Below, piece after piece: positions 32,546-41,017 of a DNA stretch of 64,000 bases. Source of the DNA: DASZHJ01 sp035581425 (GTDB lineage: Bacteria; Pseudomonadota; Alphaproteobacteria; ATCC43930; CGMCC-115725). The DNA is taken from assembly GCA_035581425.1 (NCBI GenBank), contig DATJVP010000114.1:15311-79310 (forward strand), given 5' to 3'. The position numbers were made by a program, and so were the translations under genes. The stretch's first letter is position 1. Every line of letters starts with the position of its first letter. Under the pieces are notes generated by a model. That model saw nothing but the letters and a program-made list of their open reading frames with translations, did not search any database and was not told where the DNA came from.

Positions 32546-33327
32546 GGCTCGCTATGCATCCTAGGCAAAAGTTCTGGCTCGTCGCCTTCGCTCTCGCGTT
32601 CCAGCTCGCGCTCGCCCCCGTCGTCAGCGCCAAGGACGTTCTGGTATTCGCGGCCGCGAGCCTCAAGAACGCGCTCGACGACGCCTTGGCAGCCTATGGC
32701 AAGGAGACCGGCACCAAGGTGACGGCCTCCTATGCCGCGAGCTCGACTTTGGCGAAGCAGATCGAGAACGGCGCGCCGGCGGACCTCTTCATCTCGGCGG
32801 ATCTCGATTGGATGAGCTATGTGCGGCAGCGCAACCTCATCAAGCCGGATACGCAGATCACGCTGCTCGGAAACCGGCTGGTCCTGATCGCTCCTGCGGA
32901 CAGCACCGCGAAGATCGAGATCGCTCCCGGGTTTGCGCTCGCGGCGCTGCTGGGCGATGGGCGGCTCGCTATGGGCGACCCGGCTTCCGTGCCGGCGGGA
33001 AAATACGGGAAGGCCGCGCTCGAGAAGCTCGGCGTCTGGCAACAGGTCGCGGGGAAAGTGGCGCCCGCGGAGGACGTGCGCGCCGCGATGTTCCTGGTCT
33101 CGCGCCGGGAGGCGCCGCTCGGCATCGTCTACGCGACGGACGCGGCCGCGGAGAAGGGCGTCCGCATCGTCGCAACCTTTCCCGAGGACAGCCATCCCCC
33201 GATCCTCTATCCCGCGGCCGAGATCGCGAGCAGCAGCGACCCCGCCGCCACCGCCTTCTTTGGGTTCCTGAAATCCGAGAAGGCGCGCCCGTTCTTCGAG
33301 CGCCAGGGGTTCACGTTCCGCCCCTGA
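32542..33327 (+). CDS. modA: molybdate-binding protein ModA
   Basis: 261 residues with signal peptide (FALAFQLALAPVVSAKD). ModA signatures: VFAAASLKNALDDALAAYGK, SYAASSTLAKQIENGAPADL, FISADLDWMSYV, and the C-terminal YATDAAAEKGVRIVATFPED. Binds molybdate/tungstate in the periplasm for an ABC importer; modB and modC are not adjacent, which is unusual. Coupled by ATGA overlap to the MolA-like gene. Two binding proteins in one unit could feed one importer or discriminate Mo from W. Confidence 0.93.
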   Translation: MRLAMHPRQKFWLVAFALAFQLALAPVVSAKDVLVFAAASLKNALDDALAAYGKETGTKVTASYAASSTLAKQIENGAPADLFISADLDWMSYVRQRNLIKPDTQITLLGNRLVLIAPADSTAKIEIAPGFALAALLGDGRLAMGDPASVPAGKYGKAALEKLGVWQQVAGKVAPAEDVRAAMFLVSRREAPLGIVYATDAAAEKGVRIVATFPEDSHPPILYPAAEIASSSDPAATAFFGFLKSEKARPFFERQGFTFRP

Positions 33328-33338
33328 GGGCGGTGGCC

Positions 33339-33743
33339 TCAGCGGCGTCGTGTCCGGCGCGAGGTTTTACGCAGCCTTCCCGTCAGCGCGGTCGAGCGCC
33401 TGAGGAAGATCTTTCGCGCCTCGTTCTCGATGCTCCGGTAGGCACGGACGACGGTGCGGCCGGCGGGAGTAAGGCTTGCTTTGCCTCCGCCCGCTCCGCC
33501 GAGACGGGTGCTGACCAAGGGCTCGCTGAACGATGAGTTCAGGTCGTCGACCAGAAGCCAGGCGCGGCGATAGGACATTTTCATCGCGCGGCCGGCTGCG
33601 CTGATGGAGCCGTGCCGGGAAATCTCCTCGAGCAATCGGATCTTTCCCGGTCCCAGCCTGACGCGGCTCGTGAGATCGAGACGAAGAAAAAGCCTTGCCT
33701 CGCGCACCGGGGCCGGGCTCTCCACGGGTGATCGCCTGCGCAT
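33339..33743 (-). CDS. ModE N-terminal-type winged-helix regulator (no Mop domain)
   Basis: 134 residues. LysR-like HTH of the ModE family: GPGKIRLLEEISRHGSISAA, then AMKMSYRRAWLLVDDLNSSF and the GGAGGGKASLTPAGRTVVRA block that marks the wing and dimer helix. The molybdate-sensing di-Mop domain of E. coli ModE is absent, leaving a basic tail (SRRTRRR). It probably binds the box at 31492; molybdate could be sensed through the separate molbindin or not at all. Convergent with modA, 11 bp apart. Confidence 0.87.
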   Translation of the reverse strand: MRRRSPVESPAPVREARLFLRLDLTSRVRLGPGKIRLLEEISRHGSISAAGRAMKMSYRRAWLLVDDLNSSFSEPLVSTRLGGAGGGKASLTPAGRTVVRAYRSIENEARKIFLRRSTALTGRLRKTSRRTRRR

Positions 33744-33797
33744 AGGGCATCACTCTAACCGTCATCCCGCCCGGAAGTCACCGGCGCAGGGACGCGC

Positions 33798-35315
33798 TCA
33801 GCGGTAGTTCCGGAGCCGCGGCCAGTCTTCGATAAGAGAAGTCTTGCGCCCGCGGCAGATCCAAAGCGTGCGTCCGGTCTCGTAGGGCATCGCCCAGGGT
33901 TGCTCGAAATCGCCCGCGGGCTCGACCGAGTTGTAGAGCCTCAAGAGCTCCTCGCGCGTGCCGCCGAGGCGGAGCACCACGGAGCCGTCGTGCCCGCGCG
34001 GACCCCAGAGGAAGTAGTTGTTGTGTCCGCTGATTGCGGGCGGCAGGCCCCAGGACTTTCCCAAGACGTCGATGGCGCCGGCTTCACCGTAGTTGCCTGC
34101 GAGGAAGACGGCCTTCGCCTGCTCCTCCGGCGCGAGCGAGTGATAGGCTCTGCCCACCAGCGCCGCAAGCTCGGGCCAGCCGAACATGTCCGCGTAGTAC
34201 TGCGGCAGGGGCCCGACGGCGTTGTGCTCGAGCGAATGCGGCGTCTGTCCCAGGAACGACTGATATGCCACGAAGCGCTCGACCGGCAGGATCGGCAGGG
34301 AAAATGGGGCCGCGACGATTCCCATCGCGACGACCGCGGCCATGAGCGCCATGCGCGTCCAGGCCCAGCGGAACCCTGCCTCGATCGTGACTGCGCCCGC
34401 CGCGAGGAGCAGGGGATAGACACCCGCGGGATAGTATGGCTTGGCTCGGAGCGCGAGCATCGCCGCCATCAGCACCACGACGGCGACCGCGAAGAGCCGG
34501 AGATCGCGGAAGCGCCGCCAGAGCGCGAGCGCCGCCAGCCCGACGATCCAGATCGGCGCGACCGCGGGATTGAGCATCATGATCTCCTCACGCAGGAATT
34601 GCAGCGGCGTCAGCGTGAGGTTCTTCTCCTCGACCGCGACGCGGCCGATCTCCAGGAAAGGCCAGTCCTCCGCGGCTTGCCAAAGCAGGTTCGGCAGCAT
34701 CGGCAGGATCGCGATCGCAAGCCCGATCCAGACCCAGGGCCGAGCCAGCGAGCGACGCGCTCCCGTCGCGAGGACGCCGATCCCGAGCGCTGCGAGCCAG
34801 AAGACGATCGTGTATTTCGAGAGCATGCCCAGCGCTGCCGCGGCGCCGAGCGCGAGCCACCAGCGCTCCTCGCCGTCGCGAACGATGCGGATCAGCGCAT
34901 AGGCACAGAAAAGCCAGGCCGGCGCTTGCAGCACGTCCGTGACGAGGATCGTGCCGAGCGCGAGATAGACGCCGCTCGTGAGTACCGCGAGTCCGGCCAA
35001 TCCCTGCGCCCAACGCCCGCCGCCGAGTTCCCGCGCCGTCTCGCCTGCGAGCGCGATGGTCGCGGCGTGCGCGATCGCCGGCACCAGGCGCAGCATGATG
35101 AGCGAATCTCCGAAGAGCCCGTGCATCGCCGCCGCGATCAGCGGCACCAGCGGCGGCTGATCGACATAGCCCCAATCGGGCCGGGTGCCGCAGACGATGA
35201 AATAGAGCTCGTCGCGAAAATAGCCGTAGCCGCCGCTCGCACAGAGATGGACCGCGACCGCAAGAAGCGCCAGCCCCAGATGGGGATAGCGGAGGACCGC
35301 GCGGAGCGGCATCAT
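33798..35315 (-). CDS. GT39/ArnT-like membrane glycosyltransferase
   Basis: 505 residues, roughly eleven membrane helices. The first extracytoplasmic loop has YFRDELYFIVCGTRPDWGYV with the Asp-Glu pair essential in the PMT/GT39 superfamily and DQPPLVPLIAAAMH; the C-terminal 150 residues form a periplasmic domain (FLAGNYGEAGAIDVLG, NNYFLWGPRGHDGS). These enzymes move a sugar from a polyprenyl-phosphate donor to lipid A, protein or another acceptor. Acceptor unknown. Solitary gene. Confidence 0.85.
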   Translation of the reverse strand: MMPLRAVLRYPHLGLALLAVAVHLCASGGYGYFRDELYFIVCGTRPDWGYVDQPPLVPLIAAAMHGLFGDSLIMLRLVPAIAHAATIALAGETARELGGGRWAQGLAGLAVLTSGVYLALGTILVTDVLQAPAWLFCAYALIRIVRDGEERWWLALGAAAALGMLSKYTIVFWLAALGIGVLATGARRSLARPWVWIGLAIAILPMLPNLLWQAAEDWPFLEIGRVAVEEKNLTLTPLQFLREEIMMLNPAVAPIWIVGLAALALWRRFRDLRLFAVAVVVLMAAMLALRAKPYYPAGVYPLLLAAGAVTIEAGFRWAWTRMALMAAVVAMGIVAAPFSLPILPVERFVAYQSFLGQTPHSLEHNAVGPLPQYYADMFGWPELAALVGRAYHSLAPEEQAKAVFLAGNYGEAGAIDVLGKSWGLPPAISGHNNYFLWGPRGHDGSVVLRLGGTREELLRLYNSVEPAGDFEQPWAMPYETGRTLWICRGRKTSLIEDWPRLRNYR

Positions 35316-35367
35316 GGCGGCGGAGGGCAGCAGCGCCCGCGATCGCGCGTCGAGCGTCTCCGTCGCG

Positions 35368-36345
35368 TCAGAGGCCGACGCGTCGCATCATCGCCTCGGG
35401 ATAGCGCGTTCCGGCGGCGGCGCCTACGGGGAAGGCGCGCTCGAGCGCCGCGAGCGTCGCCGCAGAGGGCGCGAGGCTCGCCGCCGCCGCGTTCTCCTCG
35501 AGCCAGCGGCGCTGCTTGGTGCCCGGCAGCGGCACTATGAAGTCGCCCTTGCTCATGACCCAGGCGAGCGCGAGCTGTGCGGGCGTGCAGCGCTCGCTCG
35601 CCGCGAGTTCCTTCAAAGTCGCGACCAGCGCGAGGTTGCGCCGCATGTTCTCGCCCTGGAAGCGCGGCATGTCGCGGCGGCGGTCTTTTGCGCCGAGCTC
35701 CTCGAGATTGTCGATGGTCGCCGTGAGGAAACCGCGGCCGAGCGGACTGTAGGCGACGTAGCCGATGCCGAGCTCGCGACAGGTCTTGAAGAGCTCGCCT
35801 TCGGCTTCGCGGGTCCAGAGCGAATATTCCGTCTGCAGGGCGGCCATTGAATGGGTTGCGTGCGCGCGCCGGAGCGTCGCCGGCGCGGCCTCGGAAATGC
35901 CGAGATGGCGCACCTTCCCCTGACGTACGAGATCGCCGAGCGCGCCCACGGTCTCCTCGATCGGCACGGACGGGTCGACGCGGTGTATGTAGTAGAGATC
36001 GATGACGTCGACACCGAGCCGCTTGAGGCTCGCCTCGCAGCACTGCCGCACATAGTCGGGCTTGCCGTTGGCGCCGGGGCTTCCGTCGGGATTGCGGATG
36101 TTGCCGAACTTGGTCGCGAGCGCGACCTTGTCGCGCCGCCCCTTGATCGCGCGCCCGACCAGCTCCTCGTTCGTGCCCGCGCCGTAAGCGTCGGAGGTGT
36201 CGACGAGATCGACGCCGAGGTCGATCGCGCGGTGGATCGTCGCGATCGCTTCGGGCTCGCTGGGGTCGCCATAGATCGGCGTCATGCTCATGCAGCCGAG
36301 CCCGATCGCGCCCACCTCGAGCTTGCCCAGACGACGGCGTTTCAT
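35368..36345 (-). CDS. aldo/keto reductase
   Basis: 325 residues, TIM-barrel AKR of the YajO/AKR13 style. Catalytic tetrad: Asp and Tyr in VDTSDAYGAGTNEELVGRAI, Lys in VALATKFG, His in LYYIHRVD; NADPH-binding region near TEYSLWTREAE and YSPLGRGFLTATI. Reduces aldehydes/ketones. Start at MKRRRLGKLEVGA preceded by GGGAGGA. Divergent from the nitroreductase gene. Confidence 0.92.
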   Translation of the reverse strand: MKRRRLGKLEVGAIGLGCMSMTPIYGDPSEPEAIATIHRAIDLGVDLVDTSDAYGAGTNEELVGRAIKGRRDKVALATKFGNIRNPDGSPGANGKPDYVRQCCEASLKRLGVDVIDLYYIHRVDPSVPIEETVGALGDLVRQGKVRHLGISEAAPATLRRAHATHSMAALQTEYSLWTREAEGELFKTCRELGIGYVAYSPLGRGFLTATIDNLEELGAKDRRRDMPRFQGENMRRNLALVATLKELAASERCTPAQLALAWVMSKGDFIVPLPGTKQRRWLEENAAAASLAPSAATLAALERAFPVGAAAGTRYPEAMMRRVGL

Positions 36346-36475
36346 GCTGTTCCTCCCTTGGCCTCGCTGATTCCAAGCCGGTTTTACCACCGCCGCGCCG
36401 GAAGAGCACGTTACGTTCGGGCGCGCGCGGCCGGGCCGCGCTGGTTTTGCCCGCGGCGGGGCCATGCTCCCAGCG

Positions 36476-36505
36476 TTGACAGCGATTCCGGCGGCTCGCT
36501 AGTGT
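36476..36505 (+). promoter_or_regulatory. promoter of nitroreductase gene
   Basis: TTGACA at 36476-36481 and TAGTGT at 36500-36505, spacer 18 bp. The same TTGAC(A/G)-N18-TAG(C/T)GT arrangement appears at 58237 and 59642, each upstream of a gene on the plus strand. Confidence 0.6.
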
Positions 36506-36532
36506 GCGGCCCGCGCGGAAGGAGCCGCAAAC

Positions 36533-37084
36533 ATGGACGCCATCGACCTCTTGCTGGGACGCGTGTCGCCGGCGCAGCTCGCCGAGCCGGGGCCCGGCTC
36601 GGATCAGCTCCAGAAGATTCTGGCGGCGGCGGCTCGCGCGCCGGACCACGGCAAGATGCAACCCTGGCGCTTTCTGGTGATCGAGGGGCCGGCGCGCGAG
36701 CGCTTGGGCGAGCTGATGGCGCAGTCGCTCTTGCGACGCGAGCCCGAGGCCCCGGCGGGGAAGATCGATTCCGAGCGAAAGAAGGCGCTGCGCTCGCCCC
36801 TCGTCGTCGTGGTCGCTGCGGCAGTCAAGGAGAATCCCAAGGTTCCGGACGTCGAGCAGATCGTCGCCGCGGGCGCCGCCTGTCAGAGCATGCTGCTCGC
36901 GGCGCACGCGCTGGGTTTCGGCGGGTTCTGGCGTACGGGTCCCATCGCCTACGATGCCGAGGTGAAGCGCGCGCTCGGCTTTGCCGATGGCGACGCGATC
37001 GTCGGCATCATCTATCTCGGGTCGATTGCCGTTGCGGGCGCGCCGAAATCGGCGGAGGTCGCGGCGGTGACACGGCGCTGGTAG
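36533..37084 (+). CDS. nitroreductase family protein (YdjA-like)
   Basis: 183 residues. FMN-dependent nitroreductase fold: AAAARAPDHGKMQPWRFLVI (FMN-binding Arg/Pro-Asp-His), AAGAACQSMLLAAHALGFGG, WRTGPIAYD and FADGDAIVGIIYLGS at the end. YdjA-type proteins are minimal nitroreductases using NAD(P)H. GAAGGAG precedes the ATG. Convergent with the MFS gene; only 3 bp separate the stops. Confidence 0.9.
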   Translation: MDAIDLLLGRVSPAQLAEPGPGSDQLQKILAAAARAPDHGKMQPWRFLVIEGPARERLGELMAQSLLRREPEAPAGKIDSERKKALRSPLVVVVAAAVKENPKVPDVEQIVAAGAACQSMLLAAHALGFGGFWRTGPIAYDAEVKRALGFADGDAIVGIIYLGSIAVAGAPKSAEVAAVTRRW

Positions 37085-37087
37085 CGC

Positions 37088-38317
37088 CTATTCCGCGGGC
37101 GCTGCGACCCGTTTCGGCTTGGCGGTCGAGACCGTGAGCAGCGCGAGGAGTGTGACCGCCACCACGGAAATGAAGACGCCGCGCGGCTCGCCATGGTCCA
37201 TGAACCAAGCATAGAGCAGCGGCGATATCACGCCGCCGATATTGAAGCCGGTGGTGACGAAGCCGAAGACCTTGCCGAAGGATCCCGGAGGCGTCACCGC
37301 GCGCACGATCATGTCGCGCGAGGGCTGGATCACGCCGTTGAGGAGCCCCGCCAACCCCATCATCAGCACGAGTAGCACGCCGCCGAGATCCGCCGTGCCG
37401 ATGACGAGGATGACGGCGGCGCTCGCGGCGAAGCCCAGTGCAGCCACCCGATTGTGATGGTGCGTGCGGTCCGCGACGAAGCCGCCGAGCAGCACGCCGA
37501 GCGCGCTCGAATAGAGGAATGCCGATAGCGCGGTGTTTGCGACCGCGTAGGACGTGCCCCAGAGCGCCCCCAGCGCCACGATCGAGAATCCCGATATGCC
37601 CCCGGTCGCCAGCGAGAGCAGCATGAAGAAAAGGAGATTACGCAGGATTGCCGGCTCGAGGAGCAGCTGCCAGCCCGCGCCGGAGCCGCCCGAATGGCGC
37701 ACGGCCTTCTCGCGCGCGGGGGCGACGGCGAGCCGCCGGCGCTGCGTCGCGAGCACCAGCGCGACGACCACTCCCAGCGCCGCCGCCACGGCAAGGCCGC
37801 CGCGCCAGCCCCAGAGGCTCGCGGCGAGCAGCATGAGCGGCGGCGAGCTCGCCGTGCCGAGCAGGCCCGCGAAGGTGTGAATTGAGAATGCCGCCCCCAT
37901 GCGCTCGCTCGCGACGGCGCGCGAGAGGATCGAGTAATCCGCGGGGTGATAGACGGTGTTGGCGAGGCCCCCGACCGCAAAACACGCGACGAGCGCCCAA
38001 TAGGAGGGGAGGACCGCCGCGCAGGCGAAGGCGGCAGCCCCAAGGAGCAGGCCGCCGATCAGAAGCCGGCCCGCGCCCCAGCGATCGACCAGGAAACCCG
38101 CCGGTGTCTGCAACGCCGCGGAGACGATGTTGAAGCTCGCGATCGCGATCGCGAGCTGCTGATAGCTGAGGCCGAAATCGTCGCGGATATAAACGAAGAG
38201 GGGCGGCAGCAACAAAAGATAGATGTGGCTTACGAAATGGCCTGCGCTCACGAGTCCGATCACGGGCGCGTCGCTGCCGACTCGGGGCCTGCGGAGGCTG
38301 TCCGTTGCACTCACCAT
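37088..38317 (-). CDS. MFS transporter (Fsr-like)
   Basis: 409 residues, twelve membrane helices. Begins GLVSAGHFVSHIYLLLLPPL, resembling fosmidomycin-resistance (Fsr) pumps; loop motif LVDRWGAGRLLIGG, VGGLANTVYHPADYSILSRA in TM4-5, and VADRTHHHNRV in the second half. Probably a drug or metabolite exporter. Start MVSATDS at 38317 preferred to a GTG/ATG further up, which would overlap the next promoter region. Confidence 0.85.
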   Translation of the reverse strand: MVSATDSLRRPRVGSDAPVIGLVSAGHFVSHIYLLLLPPLFVYIRDDFGLSYQQLAIAIASFNIVSAALQTPAGFLVDRWGAGRLLIGGLLLGAAAFACAAVLPSYWALVACFAVGGLANTVYHPADYSILSRAVASERMGAAFSIHTFAGLLGTASSPPLMLLAASLWGWRGGLAVAAALGVVVALVLATQRRRLAVAPAREKAVRHSGGSGAGWQLLLEPAILRNLLFFMLLSLATGGISGFSIVALGALWGTSYAVANTALSAFLYSSALGVLLGGFVADRTHHHNRVAALGFAASAAVILVIGTADLGGVLLVLMMGLAGLLNGVIQPSRDMIVRAVTPPGSFGKVFGFVTTGFNIGGVISPLLYAWFMDHGEPRGVFISVVAVTLLALLTVSTAKPKRVAAPAE

Positions 38318-38434
38318 GGGAACGCAGGATGGGCGATGCCTCGAGAGGGTGCAAGGCACGGATTTTCAATGGCCAATGCCGGGGCTGCATGCGTCCGCCG
38401 GTCGCGAAAAATCGCGCTTTGCTTTCGCCGAAGG

Positions 38435-38462
38435 TTGCCGTGCCTTCATTTTCACTTAATAT
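38435..38462 (+). promoter_or_regulatory. candidate promoter of autotransporter gene
   Basis: TTGCCG at 38435-38440, 16-bp spacer, TAATAT at 38457-38462; the sequence is locally AT-rich and lies 73 bp before the GTG start. Confidence 0.5.
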
Positions 38463-38535
38463 CGCGAGGGCATGGGAGACCGTGGCGGACGCTGCTCGCT
38501 GCCAAAGGCGAGTTCCCATGCCCTGGAGGGTCCCA

Positions 38536-40854
38536 GTGACAGAGCGCGCTTCGACGTCCTCCCGCCGCCTTCTGGGCGCCCTGGCACTCGCGGGGACGCT
38601 GCTTTGCGGCGCGATCGTGGCGCCAAGCGGCGCGCGCGCGCAAAACTCGGGCTGCACGCCGGTCAACTATAACGACGGCTGGTACATCGGCTGCACCTCT
38701 GAGGCGACCTGGAGCTACAGCATCGGGCAGATCAAGGCGTCTGCCGCCTGGACCCGCGGCTACACCGGCGCGGGCGTCACGATCGCGATCTTCGATTCCG
38801 GCATCGACGTCGGCGACAACCAGTTCGCGGGACGCATCTCCAAGACGCCGGGCTACGACGCCATCACCGGCAAGGTCGGCGTCACGACCGACGACATGTG
38901 GCACGGCACTTTCGTCGCGGGCATCATCGCCGCCGACCGCGACGGCACCGGCATGGTCGGCGTCGCCTACGGCGCGCAGCTCCTGCCGATCCGCATCGTC
39001 AATTCCAACGGCTACATCACATTGAGCGACTCGCAGCTCGCAGCCGGGATCAACTACGCGACCGCCGCCGGCGCCAAGGTCTTCAACAACAGTTGGAACT
39101 CCTCGCAGACGATCACACGGCTCTCGGCCTCGTATCTCAATTCCGTGATGCCGCAGACGCTCGCGGCCTATAAGGCCGCCGTGCAGGCGGGTGCCATCAT
39201 CGTCTTCGCCGCCGGCAACGACAGCTTGAGCCAGCCGGGCTACTACGCAGCGCTCCCGGTCGATTTCTCCTATCTGAAGCCGGGCTGGGTCGCGGCGGTG
39301 GCGACGGATTCGTCGGGCAAGATCTCGGCCTACAGCGACCGCTGCGGCGCGGCCGCGGCTTGGTGTCTCGCGGCTCCCGGAACCAATGTGATCTCCGTCT
39401 ATCAGCGCGGCTACGCTTCCGCGAGCGGTACGTCCTTCGCCGCTCCGGAGATCGCTGGCGCCGCCGCCATCCTCTATCAGGAATTCCCCTACCTCACCAA
39501 TCAGCAGATCCTGCAGATCCTGTTCCAGAGCGCGACCAAGACCGGCATCTACGCGAATCAGGCGATCTACGGACAGGGCCTCCTCAATCTCGATGCCGCG
39601 ACCCAGCCTGTCGGCACCGTCACGGTCGCCAAGGGTGCGACCGTCTCAGGCTCGGTCTCGCGCTTGGGCACGACCGGCTCCGTCCTGGGCCCGGCCTTCG
39701 GCCGCGGTCTCATCAATGCGCTGTCGGGCCAGCAGATGATGGTGCTCGATTCCTTCGGCCGCGGCTTCACGATGCCGATGACTGGCATCGTCAGCGGTGG
39801 CAGCAGCTTCGACAGCGTGCGTGCGCTCGGCCTCTTCGGCGGGCGCGACCTCGAGAGCGAGCAGGTCGGCTCGACCCGACTGGATTTCGCCTTCGCCGCG
39901 CAGCAACAGTCCGGCGGCGCCGATGCCCGCTCCGTCCCCGGGAAATTCTACCTGCACAGCGACCTCGGCCCGTCGCGTGCTATCGATCTCGGCTACAACG
40001 TGAGCCCCGCCCTCGCCTTCGGCGTCTACGGCGAGGGCATGCTCGGCCGCGGCGATCTCCCCAACCTCGATGCGGCAGCGAATCCCTATCTCGACCTCAC
40101 GGACCGCGGCTGGAGCGCAGCCTATGCGACGGGCGTCTCCGGCGGAGGCAGGCTCAAGCTCGGCGTCTTCGCGGGCCAGGCCAAGTCCTCCCCGTTCGAG
40201 GACGACAGCTACTACGATCCGAGCCGCGATCCCCTCATGGCCGGGATCTACGGCGGCGTGGCGGAGGTTACCGTGCCACTCGGCGACGAAGTCCGGCTCG
40301 GCGTCGACGGCGGCATGATGGTCGAGCAGAACACCGTGCTCGGAAGCATGTCCGAGGGCGCGGTCGCCTTCGGTCAGAACACGCCCACCTGGTTCGGCGG
40401 CTTCACCGCGACCGCGCGGCTTGGCGAGGGCTACTCGCTCTTCGGCGGCGCGCATCTGGGTCTGACGCGGCCATCGATCGCCGCGGGATCCCTGCTCCAG
40501 AGCGCGAGCGCCGTTGCCACCGAGAGCTTCCATCTCGGCGTTGCCAAGGCGCAGGTCTTCGGCGAGCACGATCAGGCGGGTTTCGTGCTCAGCCAGCCGC
40601 TGCGCGCATTCAGCGGGAACGCAACCGTCGCCGTGCCGCAGAGCCGCGACTTCTTCGGCAACATCTCTTACACCTCCGTCAGCTCAGGGCTCGCGGCAGA
40701 CGGGCACGAGCTCGATCTCCAGGGCTTCTACAAGACGCCGATCGCACCGGGCGCCTCCTTCGATCTCGGCGCGATGCTCCGCTTCCAGCCCGATAACGTG
40801 AAGTCGGCGATCCCCGACGGCGTCGCGATGGCAGGCCTCAGGGTCAAGTTCTAA
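38536..40854 (+). CDS. subtilisin-type autotransporter serine protease
   Basis: 772 residues from a GTG with GGAGGG 5 bp upstream. Signal peptide (RRLLGALALAGTLLCGAIVA ... GARA) then an S8 protease domain: Asp87 (AIFDSGIDVGD), His123 (DDMWHGTFVAG), oxyanion Asn228 (FAAGNDS), Ser300 (ASGTSFAAPEIAGAA), ending near residue 355. From about 500 to the end is an autotransporter beta-barrel (type V secretion) that ends in the expected aromatic residue (GLRVKF). The passenger is short with no long adhesive stalk, so it is a cell-surface or self-released protease. Four cysteines in the passenger (two near 40 and 53, two near 270 and 277) are unusual for autotransporters. Confidence 0.93.
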   Translation: MTERASTSSRRLLGALALAGTLLCGAIVAPSGARAQNSGCTPVNYNDGWYIGCTSEATWSYSIGQIKASAAWTRGYTGAGVTIAIFDSGIDVGDNQFAGRISKTPGYDAITGKVGVTTDDMWHGTFVAGIIAADRDGTGMVGVAYGAQLLPIRIVNSNGYITLSDSQLAAGINYATAAGAKVFNNSWNSSQTITRLSASYLNSVMPQTLAAYKAAVQAGAIIVFAAGNDSLSQPGYYAALPVDFSYLKPGWVAAVATDSSGKISAYSDRCGAAAAWCLAAPGTNVISVYQRGYASASGTSFAAPEIAGAAAILYQEFPYLTNQQILQILFQSATKTGIYANQAIYGQGLLNLDAATQPVGTVTVAKGATVSGSVSRLGTTGSVLGPAFGRGLINALSGQQMMVLDSFGRGFTMPMTGIVSGGSSFDSVRALGLFGGRDLESEQVGSTRLDFAFAAQQQSGGADARSVPGKFYLHSDLGPSRAIDLGYNVSPALAFGVYGEGMLGRGDLPNLDAAANPYLDLTDRGWSAAYATGVSGGGRLKLGVFAGQAKSSPFEDDSYYDPSRDPLMAGIYGGVAEVTVPLGDEVRLGVDGGMMVEQNTVLGSMSEGAVAFGQNTPTWFGGFTATARLGEGYSLFGGAHLGLTRPSIAAGSLLQSASAVATESFHLGVAKAQVFGEHDQAGFVLSQPLRAFSGNATVAVPQSRDFFGNISYTSVSSGLAADGHELDLQGFYKTPIAPGASFDLGAMLRFQPDNVKSAIPDGVAMAGLRVKF

Positions 40855-40872
40855 GACGCGCCCCACCGCTGC

Positions 40873-40909
40873 GGCGAGAGGGACACTCTCCCGCCTCCCC
40901 CGAAAGGGG
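40873..40909 (+). terminator. possible terminator hairpins after autotransporter
   Basis: Two small stems: GGCGAGAG / CTCTCCCGCC with a GGACA loop, then CCCC GAAA GGGG. No T-run follows, so termination is doubtful. Confidence 0.35.
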
Positions 40910-40925
40910 CTCCAACCTTCCTCCG

Positions 40926-40966
40926 TTGACAGTCACGGCGCTTTGCCAAAGACTTTGGCTTGCGCC
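40926..40966 (+). promoter_or_regulatory. liv operon promoter with overlapping palindrome
   Basis: TTGACA at 40926-40931; the -10 region (about 40949-40955, AAGACT-like) lies inside the 15-bp odd palindrome GCCAAAG A CTTTGGC at 40945-40959, itself nested in GGCGC ... GCGCC (40937-40966). A protein bound there would block RNA polymerase, so a repressor operator is likely. Confidence 0.6.
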
Positions 40967-41017
40967 ATGAGCGCGAAGCGAGACCGGCGAATACCGGCGG
41001 AATCCAGGGGAGGCATT

